In this document: piece after piece, positions 37,513 to 46,007 of the stretch
Numbering within the stretch: the stretch's first letter is position 1
Layout of the letters: every line of letters begins with the position of its first letter
NCBI RefSeq assembly: GCF_036634175.1
Contig: NZ_JAZIFX010000001.1
Coordinates: 2,046,001 to 2,110,000 of the forward strand
Reading direction: 5' to 3'
From: Streptomyces sp. P9-A2
GTDB lineage: Bacteria; Actinomycetota; Actinomycetes; Streptomycetales; Streptomycetaceae
Length of the DNA: 64,000 bases
The notes under the pieces: generated by a model
The model's database searches: none
The model's input: only the letters and a program-made list of their open reading frames with translations
What the model was told of the DNA's origin: nothing
Program-made: the position numbers and the translations under genes

Positions 37513-38032
37513 TGCGGACCCGGGTCGGCCGTGATGCACGCCCGGCCGATCCGGGGACGACGGTCGCGCGGCGGGTGTCCGCGCTCGGCGGTACGCCGAG
37601 TACGCCGGCGCTGAGGGCCGGCGCCGATGACGGGCACCGGACCTGGTGGACGTGTTCGGCGGCCGGACGGGGCCCCGTTGACAGAACTCGGGCAAGATCA
37701 CACAATCATCGCCATGACCACGTACTGGTTCGTCAGGATGTCAGGGGCGCCGCGCGTCCCGGATCGAACCGGCTGCGAGCGCTCCGGCCGATAGCCGGCC
37801 GCACCCTCTGGCCCCGGCCGGCCTCTCGCCGCTCCGAGCCCTGCTTCCCCACCTTCCCGGCCGACGGCCTCGCACAACCCCTTTCCCGGGCCGTCCCGGC
37901 ACTTCCGCGCACCCGCGTACGGCGGGTGCGCTCCTCGGCGTCCACGACGCCGGGACGGTCCGTGCCCCGACACGGCCGGCCCGTCCGCATCCGTGACCCG
38001 TTCGAACCCCGTATGCAGAGGAAGGATGTCCC
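37513..38032. other. 520-bp interval before the dioxygenase gene
   Basis: The interval holds the promoter-like TTGACA-17 bp-CACAAT at 37678-37706. A tiny frame starts at ATG 37714 (MTTYWFVRMSGAP, 26 codons) without ribosome site; it might be a leader peptide but is not supported. The remainder is GC-rich with no recognisable gene. Confidence 0.5.
37678..37706 (+). promoter_or_regulatory. Sigma-70-type promoter upstream of the TauD gene
   Basis: TTGACA (37678-37683), 17 bp, CACAAT (37701-37706). The -35 is a perfect match to the consensus, which is unusual in this genome. It lies about 330 bp before the TauD start, giving a long leader. Confidence 0.5.
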
Positions 38033-38971
38033 ATGACCGTCACGAGCACCGCACCGACCGCCACTTTGCGTGAGGCATGTATCCCCGGAGACGGCGTCTA
38101 CGAAGGACGGCGCATCCTGCACCGTGTGCCCGAGGGGTGGGAGGAACGGCCCTACGAGCTGTTCGAGGTCGAGCCGCAGGCGCGCACGATCGGCGCCGAG
38201 ATCAGAGGAGTCGACCTGTCCCGTCCGCTCGGCCCCGAACTGCGCGCCGAACTCCACCGGGCCCTGCTGGAGTGGAAGGTGCTGTTCTTCCGGGCCCAGC
38301 ACCTCGCCCCCGACCGGCAGCGCGCCTTCGCGCGCCACTGGGGCGAGCTGGAGACCAACCCGCTGCTCGCGGCCGGTTCCAGCGAGGACGTCGTCCGCTT
38401 CGACAAGGGCAGCGGGTCCACTCCGACGTTCGAGAACATCTGGCACGCCGACGTCACCTTCCGCGAGCGGCCGGCGCTCGGTGCCGTCCTCCAGTTGCGC
38501 GAGGTGCCGCCGGCCGGCGGCGACACCCTGTGGGCCGACATGGCCGCCGCCTACGACAACCTCCCGCAGGACGTGAAGGACCGCATCGACGGTGCCCGCG
38601 CCGTGCACGACTTCATCCCCGGTTTCGCGCGCTTCTACGGGCCCGAACGGCTCGCGCCGCACCAGGAGCACTTCCCGCCCGTGGAACACCCCGTCGTGCG
38701 CAGACACCCCGACACCGGACGGCGCATGCTGTTCGTGAACGCCTCCTTCACCACCCGGATCACCGGCATGCCCCGTGAGGAGAGCGACCGCCTGCTGCGC
38801 TACCTCTTCCAGCAGGCGCACATCCCCGAGTACCAGGTCCGTTTCCGCTGGCAGCCCGGTGACGTGGCGTTCTGGGACAACCGGGCCACCCAGCACTACG
38901 CGGTCAACGACTACGGCACCCACCGCCGGGTCGCCGAACGCGTCGCCATCGCGGGCGACCGCCCCTTCTGA
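38033..38971 (+). CDS. TauD/TfdA-family Fe(II)/2-oxoglutarate dioxygenase
   Basis: The 312-residue enzyme shows the iron-binding facial triad: the HxD in WHADVTFRERPA and the distal His in FWDNRATQHYAVNDY, with the 2-oxoglutarate-binding Arg in GTHRRVAERV. TRPL-like motifs (EIRGVDLSRPL) at the N-terminal side are also family-typical. Members oxidise taurine, other alkyl sulfonates or sulfates, or aromatic ethers; substrate cannot be told. GGAAGG precedes the ATG. No sulfonate transporter is adjacent. The gene lies between the duplicated glutamine synthetase end and glnA2, and looks like an acquired segment. Confidence 0.9.
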   Translation: MTVTSTAPTATLREACIPGDGVYEGRRILHRVPEGWEERPYELFEVEPQARTIGAEIRGVDLSRPLGPELRAELHRALLEWKVLFFRAQHLAPDRQRAFARHWGELETNPLLAAGSSEDVVRFDKGSGSTPTFENIWHADVTFRERPALGAVLQLREVPPAGGDTLWADMAAAYDNLPQDVKDRIDGARAVHDFIPGFARFYGPERLAPHQEHFPPVEHPVVRRHPDTGRRMLFVNASFTTRITGMPREESDRLLRYLFQQAHIPEYQVRFRWQPGDVAFWDNRATQHYAVNDYGTHRRVAERVAIAGDRPF

Positions 38972-38983
38972 CCTCCGGCACAC

Positions 38984-39014
38984 GGCCGTACGGGGTCCCG
39001 GACCCCGCACGGCC
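38984..39014 (+). terminator. Terminator after the TauD gene
   Basis: GGCCGTACGGGGTC pairs with GACCCCGCACGGCC with one mismatch and a three-base loop, 13 bp after the stop. Confidence 0.75.
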
Positions 39015-39268
39015 GACGGGGCCGGGCGGGCGACGCCGCTTGCAGCGTGCGTCCCGGACGGTCCGCCACCAGCGTCACGAACCGGGCCGACCCCTCAGGC
39101 CCGGCCTCCCTCGGCCATCACCGCGAGGGCGTGGAGCAGGCCGGTGGTCTCGGTGGGTTCGGCGCGGTCCCCCTCTTGAAGTTTCCCCGCCGAGCCGGAC
39201 GCCTGGACACCGGGTGGTGAACCGGGGCGACCATCGGGGCTCCCACCCCTCCGCGCCGCAGCGGAGCG
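39015..39268. other. Interval between TauD gene and glnA2
   Basis: The minus strand at about 39095-39180 reads LQEGDRAEPTETTGLLHALA then VMAEGGRA and a stop, which has coding-like composition and could be the tail of a lost gene; no family was recognised. The last 30 bp (CCCCTCCGCGCCGCAGCGGA) repeat the sequence next to the duplicated fragment at 37400. Confidence 0.4.
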
Positions 39269-40630
39269 TCACAGCACCGGCAGCAGGTTCTTCAGCTCGA
39301 AGGCGGTGACCTCGGAGCGGTAGGCCTCCCATTCCTGGCGCTTGTTGCGCAGGAAAAAGTCGAAGACGTGTTCGCCCAGGGTCTCGGCGACCAGGTCGCT
39401 GCGTTCCATCAGGGCGAGGGACTCGCCGAGGTTCTGCGGAAGGGGTTGGATGCCGAGGGCGCGGCGTTCGGCGTCGGAGAGGGCCCAGACGTCGTCCTCG
39501 GCGCCGGGCGGGAGTTCGTAGCCCTCCTCGACGCCCTTCAGGCCGGCGGCCAGGAGGAGCGCGTAGGTCAGGTACGGGTTGGCGCCGGAGTCGATCGAGC
39601 GGACCTCGACGCGGGCGGAGCCGGTCTTGCCGGGCTTGTACATGGGGACGCGCACCAGGGCCGAGCGGTTGTTGTGGCCCCAGCAGATGTAGGAGGGGGC
39701 CTCGCCGCCCGCGCCCGCGGTGCGCTCGGAGCCGCCCCAGATGCGCTTGTAGGAGTTGACCCACTGGTTGGTGACCGCGGAGACCTCCGCCGCGTGCCGC
39801 AGCAGGCCCGCGATGAAGGAGCGGCCGACCTTGGAGAGCTGGTACTCGGCGCCCGACTCGTAGAACGCGTTGCGGTCGCCCTCGAAGAGGGACAGGTGGG
39901 TGTGCATGCCGCTGCCCGGGTACTCCGAGAACGGCTTGGGCATGAACGTGGCCTGCACGCCCTGCTCCAGCGCCACCTGCTTCATGACCAGGCGGAACGT
40001 CATGATGTTGTCGGCCGTGGACAGCGCGTCCGCGTAGCGCAGGTCGATCTCCTGCTGGCCGGGAGCGCCCTCGTGGTGGGAGAACTCCACCGAGATGCCC
40101 ATCGACTCCAGCATGGTGATCGCCTGCCGGCGGAAGTCCATGCCCACGTTGTGCGGGGTGTGGTCGAAGTAGCCGGAGTTGTCCGCCGGGGTCGGGCGGC
40201 TGCCGTCGACCGGCTTGTCCTTCAGCAGGAAGAACTCGATCTCCGGGTGGGTGTAGAAGGTGAACCCCTGGTCGGAGGCGCGGGCCAGCGCACGCTTGAG
40301 GACGTAGCGCGGGTCGGCGAAGGACGGCGAGCCGTCCGGCATCAGGATGTCGCAGAACATGCGGGCCGTGCCGGGGGCCTCGGCGCGCCACGGCAGGACC
40401 TGGAAGGTCGACGGGTCCGGCTTGGCGATCATGTCGGACTCGTACACCCGGGCGAAGCCCTCGATGGCGGAGCCGTCGAAGCCGATGCCCTCGTCGAACG
40501 CCTGCTCCAGTTCGGCCGGGGCCACGGCCACGGACTTCAGGAAGCCCAGCACGTCCGTGAACCACAGCCGTACGAACCGGATGTCGCGCTCCTCCAGCGT
40601 CCGGAGCACGAATTCCTGCTGCTTGTCCAT
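39269..40630 (-). CDS. glnA2: Glutamine synthetase-like protein GlnA2 (gamma-glutamylpolyamine synthetase type)
   Basis: The 453-residue protein has the type I glutamine synthetase fold: metal and ATP motifs FTFYTHPEIEFFLL, SVEFSHHEGAPGQQEIDLRY, FMPKPFSEYPGSGMHTHLSL and NQWVNSYKRIWGG, then RVEVRSIDSGANPYL. Sequence and length match S. coelicolor GlnA2, which has been reported to act on polyamines rather than ammonium; that assignment is by recognition. The region where GlnA carries its adenylylated Tyr reads EEGYELPPGAEDD, so whether GlnE (31313) modifies it is open. GGAAGCGGAAG precedes ATG 40630. It is convergent with the TauD gene. Confidence 0.93.
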   Translation of the reverse strand: MDKQQEFVLRTLEERDIRFVRLWFTDVLGFLKSVAVAPAELEQAFDEGIGFDGSAIEGFARVYESDMIAKPDPSTFQVLPWRAEAPGTARMFCDILMPDGSPSFADPRYVLKRALARASDQGFTFYTHPEIEFFLLKDKPVDGSRPTPADNSGYFDHTPHNVGMDFRRQAITMLESMGISVEFSHHEGAPGQQEIDLRYADALSTADNIMTFRLVMKQVALEQGVQATFMPKPFSEYPGSGMHTHLSLFEGDRNAFYESGAEYQLSKVGRSFIAGLLRHAAEVSAVTNQWVNSYKRIWGGSERTAGAGGEAPSYICWGHNNRSALVRVPMYKPGKTGSARVEVRSIDSGANPYLTYALLLAAGLKGVEEGYELPPGAEDDVWALSDAERRALGIQPLPQNLGESLALMERSDLVAETLGEHVFDFFLRNKRQEWEAYRSEVTAFELKNLLPVL

Positions 40631-41052
40631 CTTCCGCTTCCCCATCCTTGCCGGTCAGGCCGCCAGTCTCTCCCGCGCCGGGTGGCCTCCTCGGGCGGCG
40701 GTCGGGCACTCGGGCCATCCCACCACATCCGGGTTTCGCCCGTGTTGCCGACCTTGATCGTTCCACGGGTCCCGGCCGCGCGTACGCACATGGCTCGACG
40801 TCCCGTCCACGCCGGACGCACGACCCTGCGCATCACCTTGCGTATCACCCTGCGGCCCGTCCGGCCCACTGTCCATCCCGCCTCCCCACGGACCGGCGTC
40901 CGTCACCGCGTGAGCGGGCCCGCCGCCAGGCCCCCCTTGTACACGGTCCCCCCGGCGGCCCGACACCCACCCCCCCTTAATTGGTATTTCAGATGCAAGT
41001 TTTAATGGGTGACGCAGACAGTCGAGAAGGCAGTCGAGAACGAGGAGACCCG
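40631..41052. other. 422-bp divergent region between glnA2 and the flavohaemoglobin gene
   Basis: The region holds the glnA2 promoter and the flavohaemoglobin promoter with an NsrR-type site at 40979-41001. CATCACCTTGCGTATCACCC (about 40830) is a short direct repeat. No gene is apparent. Confidence 0.55.
40979..41001 (+). promoter_or_regulatory. NsrR-type operator before the flavohaemoglobin gene
   Basis: On the minus strand the 23 bp run from AACTTGCATCTG to AAATACCAATT. This is an 11-1-11 imperfect palindrome with AA...TT ends, of the form reported for S. coelicolor NsrR sites upstream of hmpA genes. It lies 52 bp before the ATG. Confidence 0.7.
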
Positions 41053-42240
41053 ATGCTGTCCGAGCAGTCCGCCGTTACCGTCCGCGCCACACTTCCCGCC
41101 GTCGGCGGGGCCCTCGGTGAGATAACCGAGCGGTTCTACGCCGGGATGTTCGAAGCCCGCCCCGAGCTGCTGCGCGACCTGTTCAACCGCGGCAACCAGG
41201 CCGCCGGCACCCAGCGCGAGGCCCTCGCCGGGTCCATCGCGGCCTTCGCCACGCACCTGCTGGCGCACCCCGACACCCGGCCCGACGCGATGCTGGGGCG
41301 CATCGCCCACAAGCACGCCTCGCTCGGCATCACCCCGGACCAGTACGCGATCGTCCACGAGCACCTGTTCGCCGCGATCGTGGAGGTCCTGGGCGAGGCC
41401 GTCACACCCGAGGTCGCGGCCGCCTGGGAAGAGGTCTACTGGCTGATGGCGAACGCCCTCATCGCCATCGAGAAGCGGCTCTACGAGGAGCAGGGCGGGC
41501 CCGGCTGGCGGGAGTGGGAGGTCGTCGAGCGGGTCACCGAGACCGCCGACGTCGTCTCCTTCCGGCTGCGCCCCGCCGACGGGGGCCCGGTGCGGGACTT
41601 CCACCCGGGCCAGTACGTCTCCGTCCGCGTCGCCCTGGACGACGGCGCCCGGCAGATCCGCCAGTACAGCCTCTCCGGCGCGCCCGGCCCCGACGAGCGG
41701 CAGTTCAGCGTCAAGCGCGTGCACGACGACGGAACGCCCGAGGGCGAGGTCTCCGGCCACCTGTACGCGCGCGTGCGGGCCGGCGACGTCCTGGAGCTGT
41801 CCGAGGCATACGGCGATCTCGTCCTCGCCACCGAACCCGCCGCCCCCCTGCTGCTCGCCTCCGCGGGCATCGGCGTGACCCCGATGACCGCGATGCTGGC
41901 CCACCTCGCCGACCACGGCTACGACGCCCCCGTCGTCGTCGTGCACGGCGACCGCTCCCCCGCCGACCACGCCCTGCGCGTGGACCACGAGACGTACGCG
42001 GCGAAACTGCCGGACGCGGCGGTGCACCTCTTCTACGAGCAGGACGCCCCGGCCGGCACGTCCACCGGCTACGTCGACCTCACCGATGTACCGGTCGCGT
42101 CGGGCACGCGCGCGTACCTGTGCGGTCCGCTGCCGTTCATGCGGACGGTGCGGGAGCAGTTGATCGGCAAGGGCGTCGCGCCGGCCGACATCCACTACGA
42201 GGTGTTCGGCCCGGACCTCTGGCTGGCCAAGCAGGGCTGA
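41053..42240 (+). CDS. hmp: Flavohaemoglobin (nitric oxide dioxygenase)
   Basis: The 395-residue protein has a globin domain at 1-140 (ITERFYAGMFEARPELLRDL with Tyr B10; AHKHASLGITPDQYAIVHEH with the proximal His). An FAD domain follows at about 150-255 (FHPGQYVSVRVAL, RQYSLSGAPG), then an NAD domain at about 260-395 (LLLASAGIGVTPMTAML, YLCGPLPFM, YEVFGPDLWLA). It converts NO plus O2 to nitrate using NAD(P)H. GAGGAG precedes ATG 41053. The NsrR-type site upstream and the nsrR gene immediately downstream in convergent orientation form a local NO-response pair. Confidence 0.95.
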   Translation: MLSEQSAVTVRATLPAVGGALGEITERFYAGMFEARPELLRDLFNRGNQAAGTQREALAGSIAAFATHLLAHPDTRPDAMLGRIAHKHASLGITPDQYAIVHEHLFAAIVEVLGEAVTPEVAAAWEEVYWLMANALIAIEKRLYEEQGGPGWREWEVVERVTETADVVSFRLRPADGGPVRDFHPGQYVSVRVALDDGARQIRQYSLSGAPGPDERQFSVKRVHDDGTPEGEVSGHLYARVRAGDVLELSEAYGDLVLATEPAAPLLLASAGIGVTPMTAMLAHLADHGYDAPVVVVHGDRSPADHALRVDHETYAAKLPDAAVHLFYEQDAPAGTSTGYVDLTDVPVASGTRAYLCGPLPFMRTVREQLIGKGVAPADIHYEVFGPDLWLAKQG

Positions 42241-42318
42241 ACGCGCCCCGCACGGCCGCGCACGACCCCGCACGGCCGCGGCTCGCACGGCCGCACCCCG
42301 CCGCGGCCACGGCCACGG

Positions 42319-42780
42319 CTACGGCCGCGGCGCGCGGGCGATCTCCAGCAGCAGCGGGCCCGTCGGGCCCGTGCTGATGTCCGCCACGGTGAGCGGGTCC
42401 AGTGAGGTGAAGAACGCCTCCTGGGCCTGCCGCAGCGCGCCGCGCAGCCGGCAGGCGGAGCGGAGCGGGCAGGGCGTGCCCGTTCCGGACGCGGACGCGC
42501 CCTCGCAGTCGACGACGTCGTCCTCGCCCTCGAAGGCGCGCACCAGGGCGCCCACCGAGGCCGTGCGGCCCCGCTCCGTGAGGGTGAGGCCGCCGCCGCG
42601 GCCGCGGCGGGCCGTGAGCAGTTCCATGTGCTGGAGTTCGGCGACGACCTTCGCGGCATGGGTGTACGGCACGTCCATGGCCTCGGCGACATCGCGCGTC
42701 GTCGGGTTGGTCTTCTCTTCGGCCACGGCCAGGCGCATCAGGACCCGCAGGGCCAGGTCGGTGGAGCGCAGCAGCCTCAT
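42319..42780 (-). CDS. nsrR: Rrf2-family NO-sensing regulator NsrR
   Basis: The 153-residue protein has the Rrf2 winged HTH (MRLLRSTDLALRVLMRLAVA, TRDVAEAMDVPYTHAAKVVA, RRGRGGGLTL). Three cysteines lie in DVVDCEGASASGTGTPCPLR and SACRL, which would ligate a [4Fe-4S] cluster as in Streptomyces NsrR. Reaction of the cluster with NO relieves repression of hmp genes. ATG 42780 is used because it matches the family start; a site similar to the hmp operator lies 17-39 bp upstream, suggesting autoregulation. No ribosome site is visible, so the transcript may be leaderless. Confidence 0.92.
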   Translation of the reverse strand: MRLLRSTDLALRVLMRLAVAEEKTNPTTRDVAEAMDVPYTHAAKVVAELQHMELLTARRGRGGGLTLTERGRTASVGALVRAFEGEDDVVDCEGASASGTGTPCPLRSACRLRGALRQAQEAFFTSLDPLTVADISTGPTGPLLLEIARAPRP

Positions 42781-42796
42781 ACAGGGCAGCGTAGGT

Positions 42797-42819
42797 AATA
42801 CGCATCCCGCGTTCAAATT
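42797..42819 (-). promoter_or_regulatory. Possible second NsrR site at the nsrR promoter
   Basis: The 23 bp from AATACGCATCC to CGTTCAAATT keep the AA/TT ends and part of the half-site pattern, with fewer matches than the hmp site. Weak evidence. Confidence 0.4.
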
Positions 42820-42896
42820 TTTCCGGCCCGTGATGCTCCGGGGTCCACCGTGCCCGCCACCCCCATAGCGTCGAATTGACGATTACACTGGGCCGC

Positions 42897-44651
42897 GTGC
42901 CTCAACTTCGTCTCGCTCTGAATCAGATCGACTCGCGTGTCGGCGACCTCGCCGGCAACGCCGACACGATCGTCCGCCGGACCCGGCACTGTGCCGAACA
43001 GGGAGCCCACCTCGTGGCGTTCCCGGAGATGGCGCTGACCGGGTACCCCGTCGAGGACCTCGCGCTGAGATCGTCCTTCGTGGAGGCCTCCCGTGAGGCC
43101 CTGCGCTCCCTCGCCGCGCGGCTCGCCGAGGAGGGCTTCGGGGAACTGCCCGTACTCGTCGGCTATCTCGACCGCAGCGCCACCGAACAGCCGAAGTACG
43201 GCCAGCCCGCGGGCGCGCCGCGCAATGCCGCGGCCGTGCTGTACGGCGGCGAGGTCGTGCTGGGCTTCGCCAAGCACCATCTGCCGAACTACGGCGTCTT
43301 CGACGAGTTCCGGTACTTCGTACCCGGCGAGACGCTGCCCGTCCTGCGGCTGCACGGCGTGGACGTCGCCCTCGCCATCTGCGAGGACCTGTGGCAGGAC
43401 GGCGGCCGGGTCCCGGCCGCGCGGTCCGCGAAAGCCGGGCTGCTGCTCTCCGTCAACGCCTCGCCGTACGAGCGGGAGAAGGACGACACCCGGCTCGAAC
43501 TGGTCCGCAGGCGCGCCCGGGAGGCCGGCTGCACGACCGCGTACCTCGCGATGACCGGCGGTCAGGACGACCTGGTCTTCGACGGGGACTCCATCGTCGT
43601 CGACCGTGACGGTGAAGTCGTGGCGCGCGCACCGCAGTTCACCGAGGAGTGCGTGGTGCTCGACCTCGACCTCCCGGCGGCCGCCGCGGACGCTCCCCCG
43701 GCCGGCGAGGTGGTCGACGACGGGCTGCGGATCGACCGTGTCGTCCTGTCCGAGGCAGCGCTGCCCTCGTACCCGCCGGAGCGGACCGGGGTCCTCGCGC
43801 AGCCCCTCGACGACGACGAGGAGGTGTACTCGGCGCTGGTCGTGGGGCTGCGGGCGTATGTCGGGAAGAACGGGTTCGAGTCGGTGCTGATCGGCCTGTC
43901 CGGCGGGATCGACTCGGCGCTCGTCGCCGCGATCGCCTGCGACGCGGTGGGCCCCGAGAACGTCCACTGCGTGGCCATGCCGTCGAAGTACTCCTCGGAC
44001 CACTCCAGGGGCGACGCGGCGGAGCTGGCACGGCGGACCGGGCTGAACTTCCGTACCGTCTCCATCGAGTCGATGTTCGACGCCTATATGGGGGCGCTGA
44101 AGCTGTCCGGGCTGGCGGAGGAGAATCTGCAGTCCCGACTGCGCGGGACGATGCTCATGGCGATCTCCAACCAGGAGGGCCACCTCGTCCTGGCACCGGG
44201 CAACAAGTCGGAACTGGCGGTCGGCTACTCGACGCTGTACGGGGACTCGGTGGGGGCGTACGGGCCCATCAAGGACGTCTACAAGACATCGGTGTTCCGG
44301 CTCGCCCAATGGCGCAACCGCTCCGCCGCTGCGCGGGGCGAGACCCCGCCCATCCCCGAGAACTCGATCACGAAGCCGCCGAGCGCGGAACTGCGGCCGG
44401 GTCAGGTCGACACGGACTCGCTGCCGGACTATCCCGTCCTCGACGCGATCCTCGAGCTGTACGTGGACCGGGACCGGGGCGCGGACGAGATCGTCGCCGC
44501 CGGGTTCGACGCGGAACTGGTGAAGAAGACGCTGCGGATGGTCGACCGGGCCGAGTACAAGCGGCGGCAGTACCCGCCGGGGACGAAGATCTCCCCGAAG
44601 GGCTTCGGCAAGGACCGTCGGCTACCGATCACGAGCGGCTGGCGGGAGTAA
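42897..44651 (+). CDS. nadE: Glutamine-dependent NAD+ synthetase
   Basis: The 584-residue enzyme has an N-terminal nitrilase-type glutaminase (FPEMALTGYPVEDLAL with Glu; FAKHHLPNYGVFDEFRYF with Lys; ALAICEDLWQDGG with Cys). The C-terminal NAD synthetase has the PP-loop SGGIDSALVAAIACD and LVLAPGNKSELAVGYSTLYG. It makes NAD+ from deamido-NAD+, ATP and glutamine. GTG 42897 begins the family similarity (PQLRLALNQI); TACACT lies 13 bases before it and no Shine-Dalgarno sequence is present, so a leaderless mRNA is likely. The upstream in-frame ATG at 42876 is less likely. Confidence 0.96.
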   Translation: MPQLRLALNQIDSRVGDLAGNADTIVRRTRHCAEQGAHLVAFPEMALTGYPVEDLALRSSFVEASREALRSLAARLAEEGFGELPVLVGYLDRSATEQPKYGQPAGAPRNAAAVLYGGEVVLGFAKHHLPNYGVFDEFRYFVPGETLPVLRLHGVDVALAICEDLWQDGGRVPAARSAKAGLLLSVNASPYEREKDDTRLELVRRRAREAGCTTAYLAMTGGQDDLVFDGDSIVVDRDGEVVARAPQFTEECVVLDLDLPAAAADAPPAGEVVDDGLRIDRVVLSEAALPSYPPERTGVLAQPLDDDEEVYSALVVGLRAYVGKNGFESVLIGLSGGIDSALVAAIACDAVGPENVHCVAMPSKYSSDHSRGDAAELARRTGLNFRTVSIESMFDAYMGALKLSGLAEENLQSRLRGTMLMAISNQEGHLVLAPGNKSELAVGYSTLYGDSVGAYGPIKDVYKTSVFRLAQWRNRSAAARGETPPIPENSITKPPSAELRPGQVDTDSLPDYPVLDAILELYVDRDRGADEIVAAGFDAELVKKTLRMVDRAEYKRRQYPPGTKISPKGFGKDRRLPITSGWRE

Positions 44652-44673
44652 GGCCTACCGTCGGGCGAACAGG

Positions 44674-44715
44674 GCGGGGGCGGCCCCGGGACTCCGTTCC
44701 CGGGGCCGCCCCCGC
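44674..44715. terminator. Bidirectional terminator nadE / EEP gene
   Basis: GCGGGGGCGGCCCCGGGA and TCCCGGGGCCGCCCCCGC are perfect 18-bp arms with a six-base loop between convergent genes. Confidence 0.85.
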
Positions 44716-44734
44716 GCCTCAGCCGCCCCGCATC

Positions 44735-45790
44735 TCAGCCGCCCGGCGTCGCCAGCTTCACCCGGGCCGCGATGGGGAGATGGTCGCTCGCCGTCGCGGG
44801 GAGCGACCACGAGCTCTCCGGTTCCGCGCCCTTGACCATGATCTGGTCGATCCGCGCCATCGGGAACGCCGCCGGCCAGCTGAAACCGAAGCCGTCGCCC
44901 GCCGCGCCCTGGGTCGACCGCATCTGGGAGGTGACGGCGTTCAGTGCGCGGTCGTTCATCGTGCCGTTCAGGTCGCCGAGCAGAACGACGTTCTCCAAGG
45001 GCTCCCTTCTGATGGCCGCGCCCAGGGCGTCGGCGCTCTTGTCCCGCTGACGGGCGGTGAAGCCGGCCTCCATCTTCACCCGTACGGAGGGGAGATGGGC
45101 GACGTACACGGCGACCTGCGCCTCGGGCGTCGCCACCGTGGCCCGCATCGCGCGCTTCCAGCCGAGGCGTATGTCGACGGCCGCCACGTCGCTCAGCGGG
45201 TACTTGCTCCACAGTCCGACGGTGCCGACCACCGCGTGGTGCTTGTACGTCGACGCCAGCGCCTCCCGGTACGTCGGGACCGCCGACGCCTTCAGCTCCT
45301 CCAGCGCCAGGACGTCCGCCCCCGAGGCCGCGACGCCGCGGGCCGTGCCGGACGGGTCGGGGTTCTGGGCGTTGACGTTGTGCGTGGCCACCGTGAGGTC
45401 GCCGCCGGAGCCGGTCCGGTCGATGAGCAGGCCGCCGAAGAGGTTCAGCCAGACGACCAGGGGCAGCAGCAGCGCGATCAGCGCGGTGGCCGACCTGCGG
45501 ACGAGAGCCGACACCAGCAGCACCGGGACGGCCAGCCCCAGCCACGGCAGGAACGTCTCGAGCAGACTGCCCAGGTTGCCGACCACGTTGGGGATCCGGG
45601 CGTGGGCGCCCATGACCAGGGCGATCAGCATCGCGCACACGGCCAGGATCACGCCCCGGCGCCAGATCCGGCGGTCCCCGCGCCAGCCTCTGGTCAGGCG
45701 GTTCCACAGGCGCCGGATCCCGGCTGTCCGGCGTTTCTCGGGCCCTGAGCCGCCGTCGTCCGTCTCCGTCATGTACGCCTGCTGCGCCAT
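44735..45790 (-). CDS. Membrane-anchored endonuclease/exonuclease/phosphatase family protein
   Basis: The 351-residue protein has a cytoplasmic basic start, three membrane helices (GVILAVCAMLIALVMGAHA, LPWLGLAVPVLLVSALV, LIALLLPLVVWLNLFGGLLI), and then an EEP domain outside the membrane (DLTVATHNVNAQNPD, VLALEELKASA, VVLLGDLNGTMNDRAL, RIDQIMVKG, ASDHLPIAARV). The catalytic Asn, Glu, Asp and His of the fold are present. Substrates of such proteins may be nucleic acids or phospholipids. Start is ATG 45790 or ATG 45772 (METDD); both are in good context. It is divergent from nothing close; a 217-bp gap separates it from the TetR gene end. Confidence 0.87.
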   Translation of the reverse strand: MAQQAYMTETDDGGSGPEKRRTAGIRRLWNRLTRGWRGDRRIWRRGVILAVCAMLIALVMGAHARIPNVVGNLGSLLETFLPWLGLAVPVLLVSALVRRSATALIALLLPLVVWLNLFGGLLIDRTGSGGDLTVATHNVNAQNPDPSGTARGVAASGADVLALEELKASAVPTYREALASTYKHHAVVGTVGLWSKYPLSDVAAVDIRLGWKRAMRATVATPEAQVAVYVAHLPSVRVKMEAGFTARQRDKSADALGAAIRREPLENVVLLGDLNGTMNDRALNAVTSQMRSTQGAAGDGFGFSWPAAFPMARIDQIMVKGAEPESSWSLPATASDHLPIAARVKLATPGG

Positions 45791-46007
45791 ACCGTTGCCT
45801 CACACCTTGCCGTGCACACCGTCGCCCCCGTGTGCGTAGACCATAGGGGATGCTCGGCGCTCTTCCCGCCGTCCGTCGACGGCAGTACGGAGGCGAGGAC
45901 GAACGGAGCCGCTCCGGGAGTTCCAGGCGGGACCGGGGAAAGCGCGCTCTGTGACGAAATGCGCACAGTGTGGCGGCCGGGAATCCGGGGATCCGGGGAT
46001 CCAGCGG

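Noticed and set aside
37714-37794. A 26-codon frame (MTTYWFVRMSGAP) downstream of a good promoter
   Set aside because: It has no ribosome site and no recognisable leader-peptide feature; kept only as a note.
37990-38015. GTTCGAACCCC resembling a tRNA T-loop
   Set aside because: The flanking bases cannot form a T stem, acceptor stem or anticodon arm.
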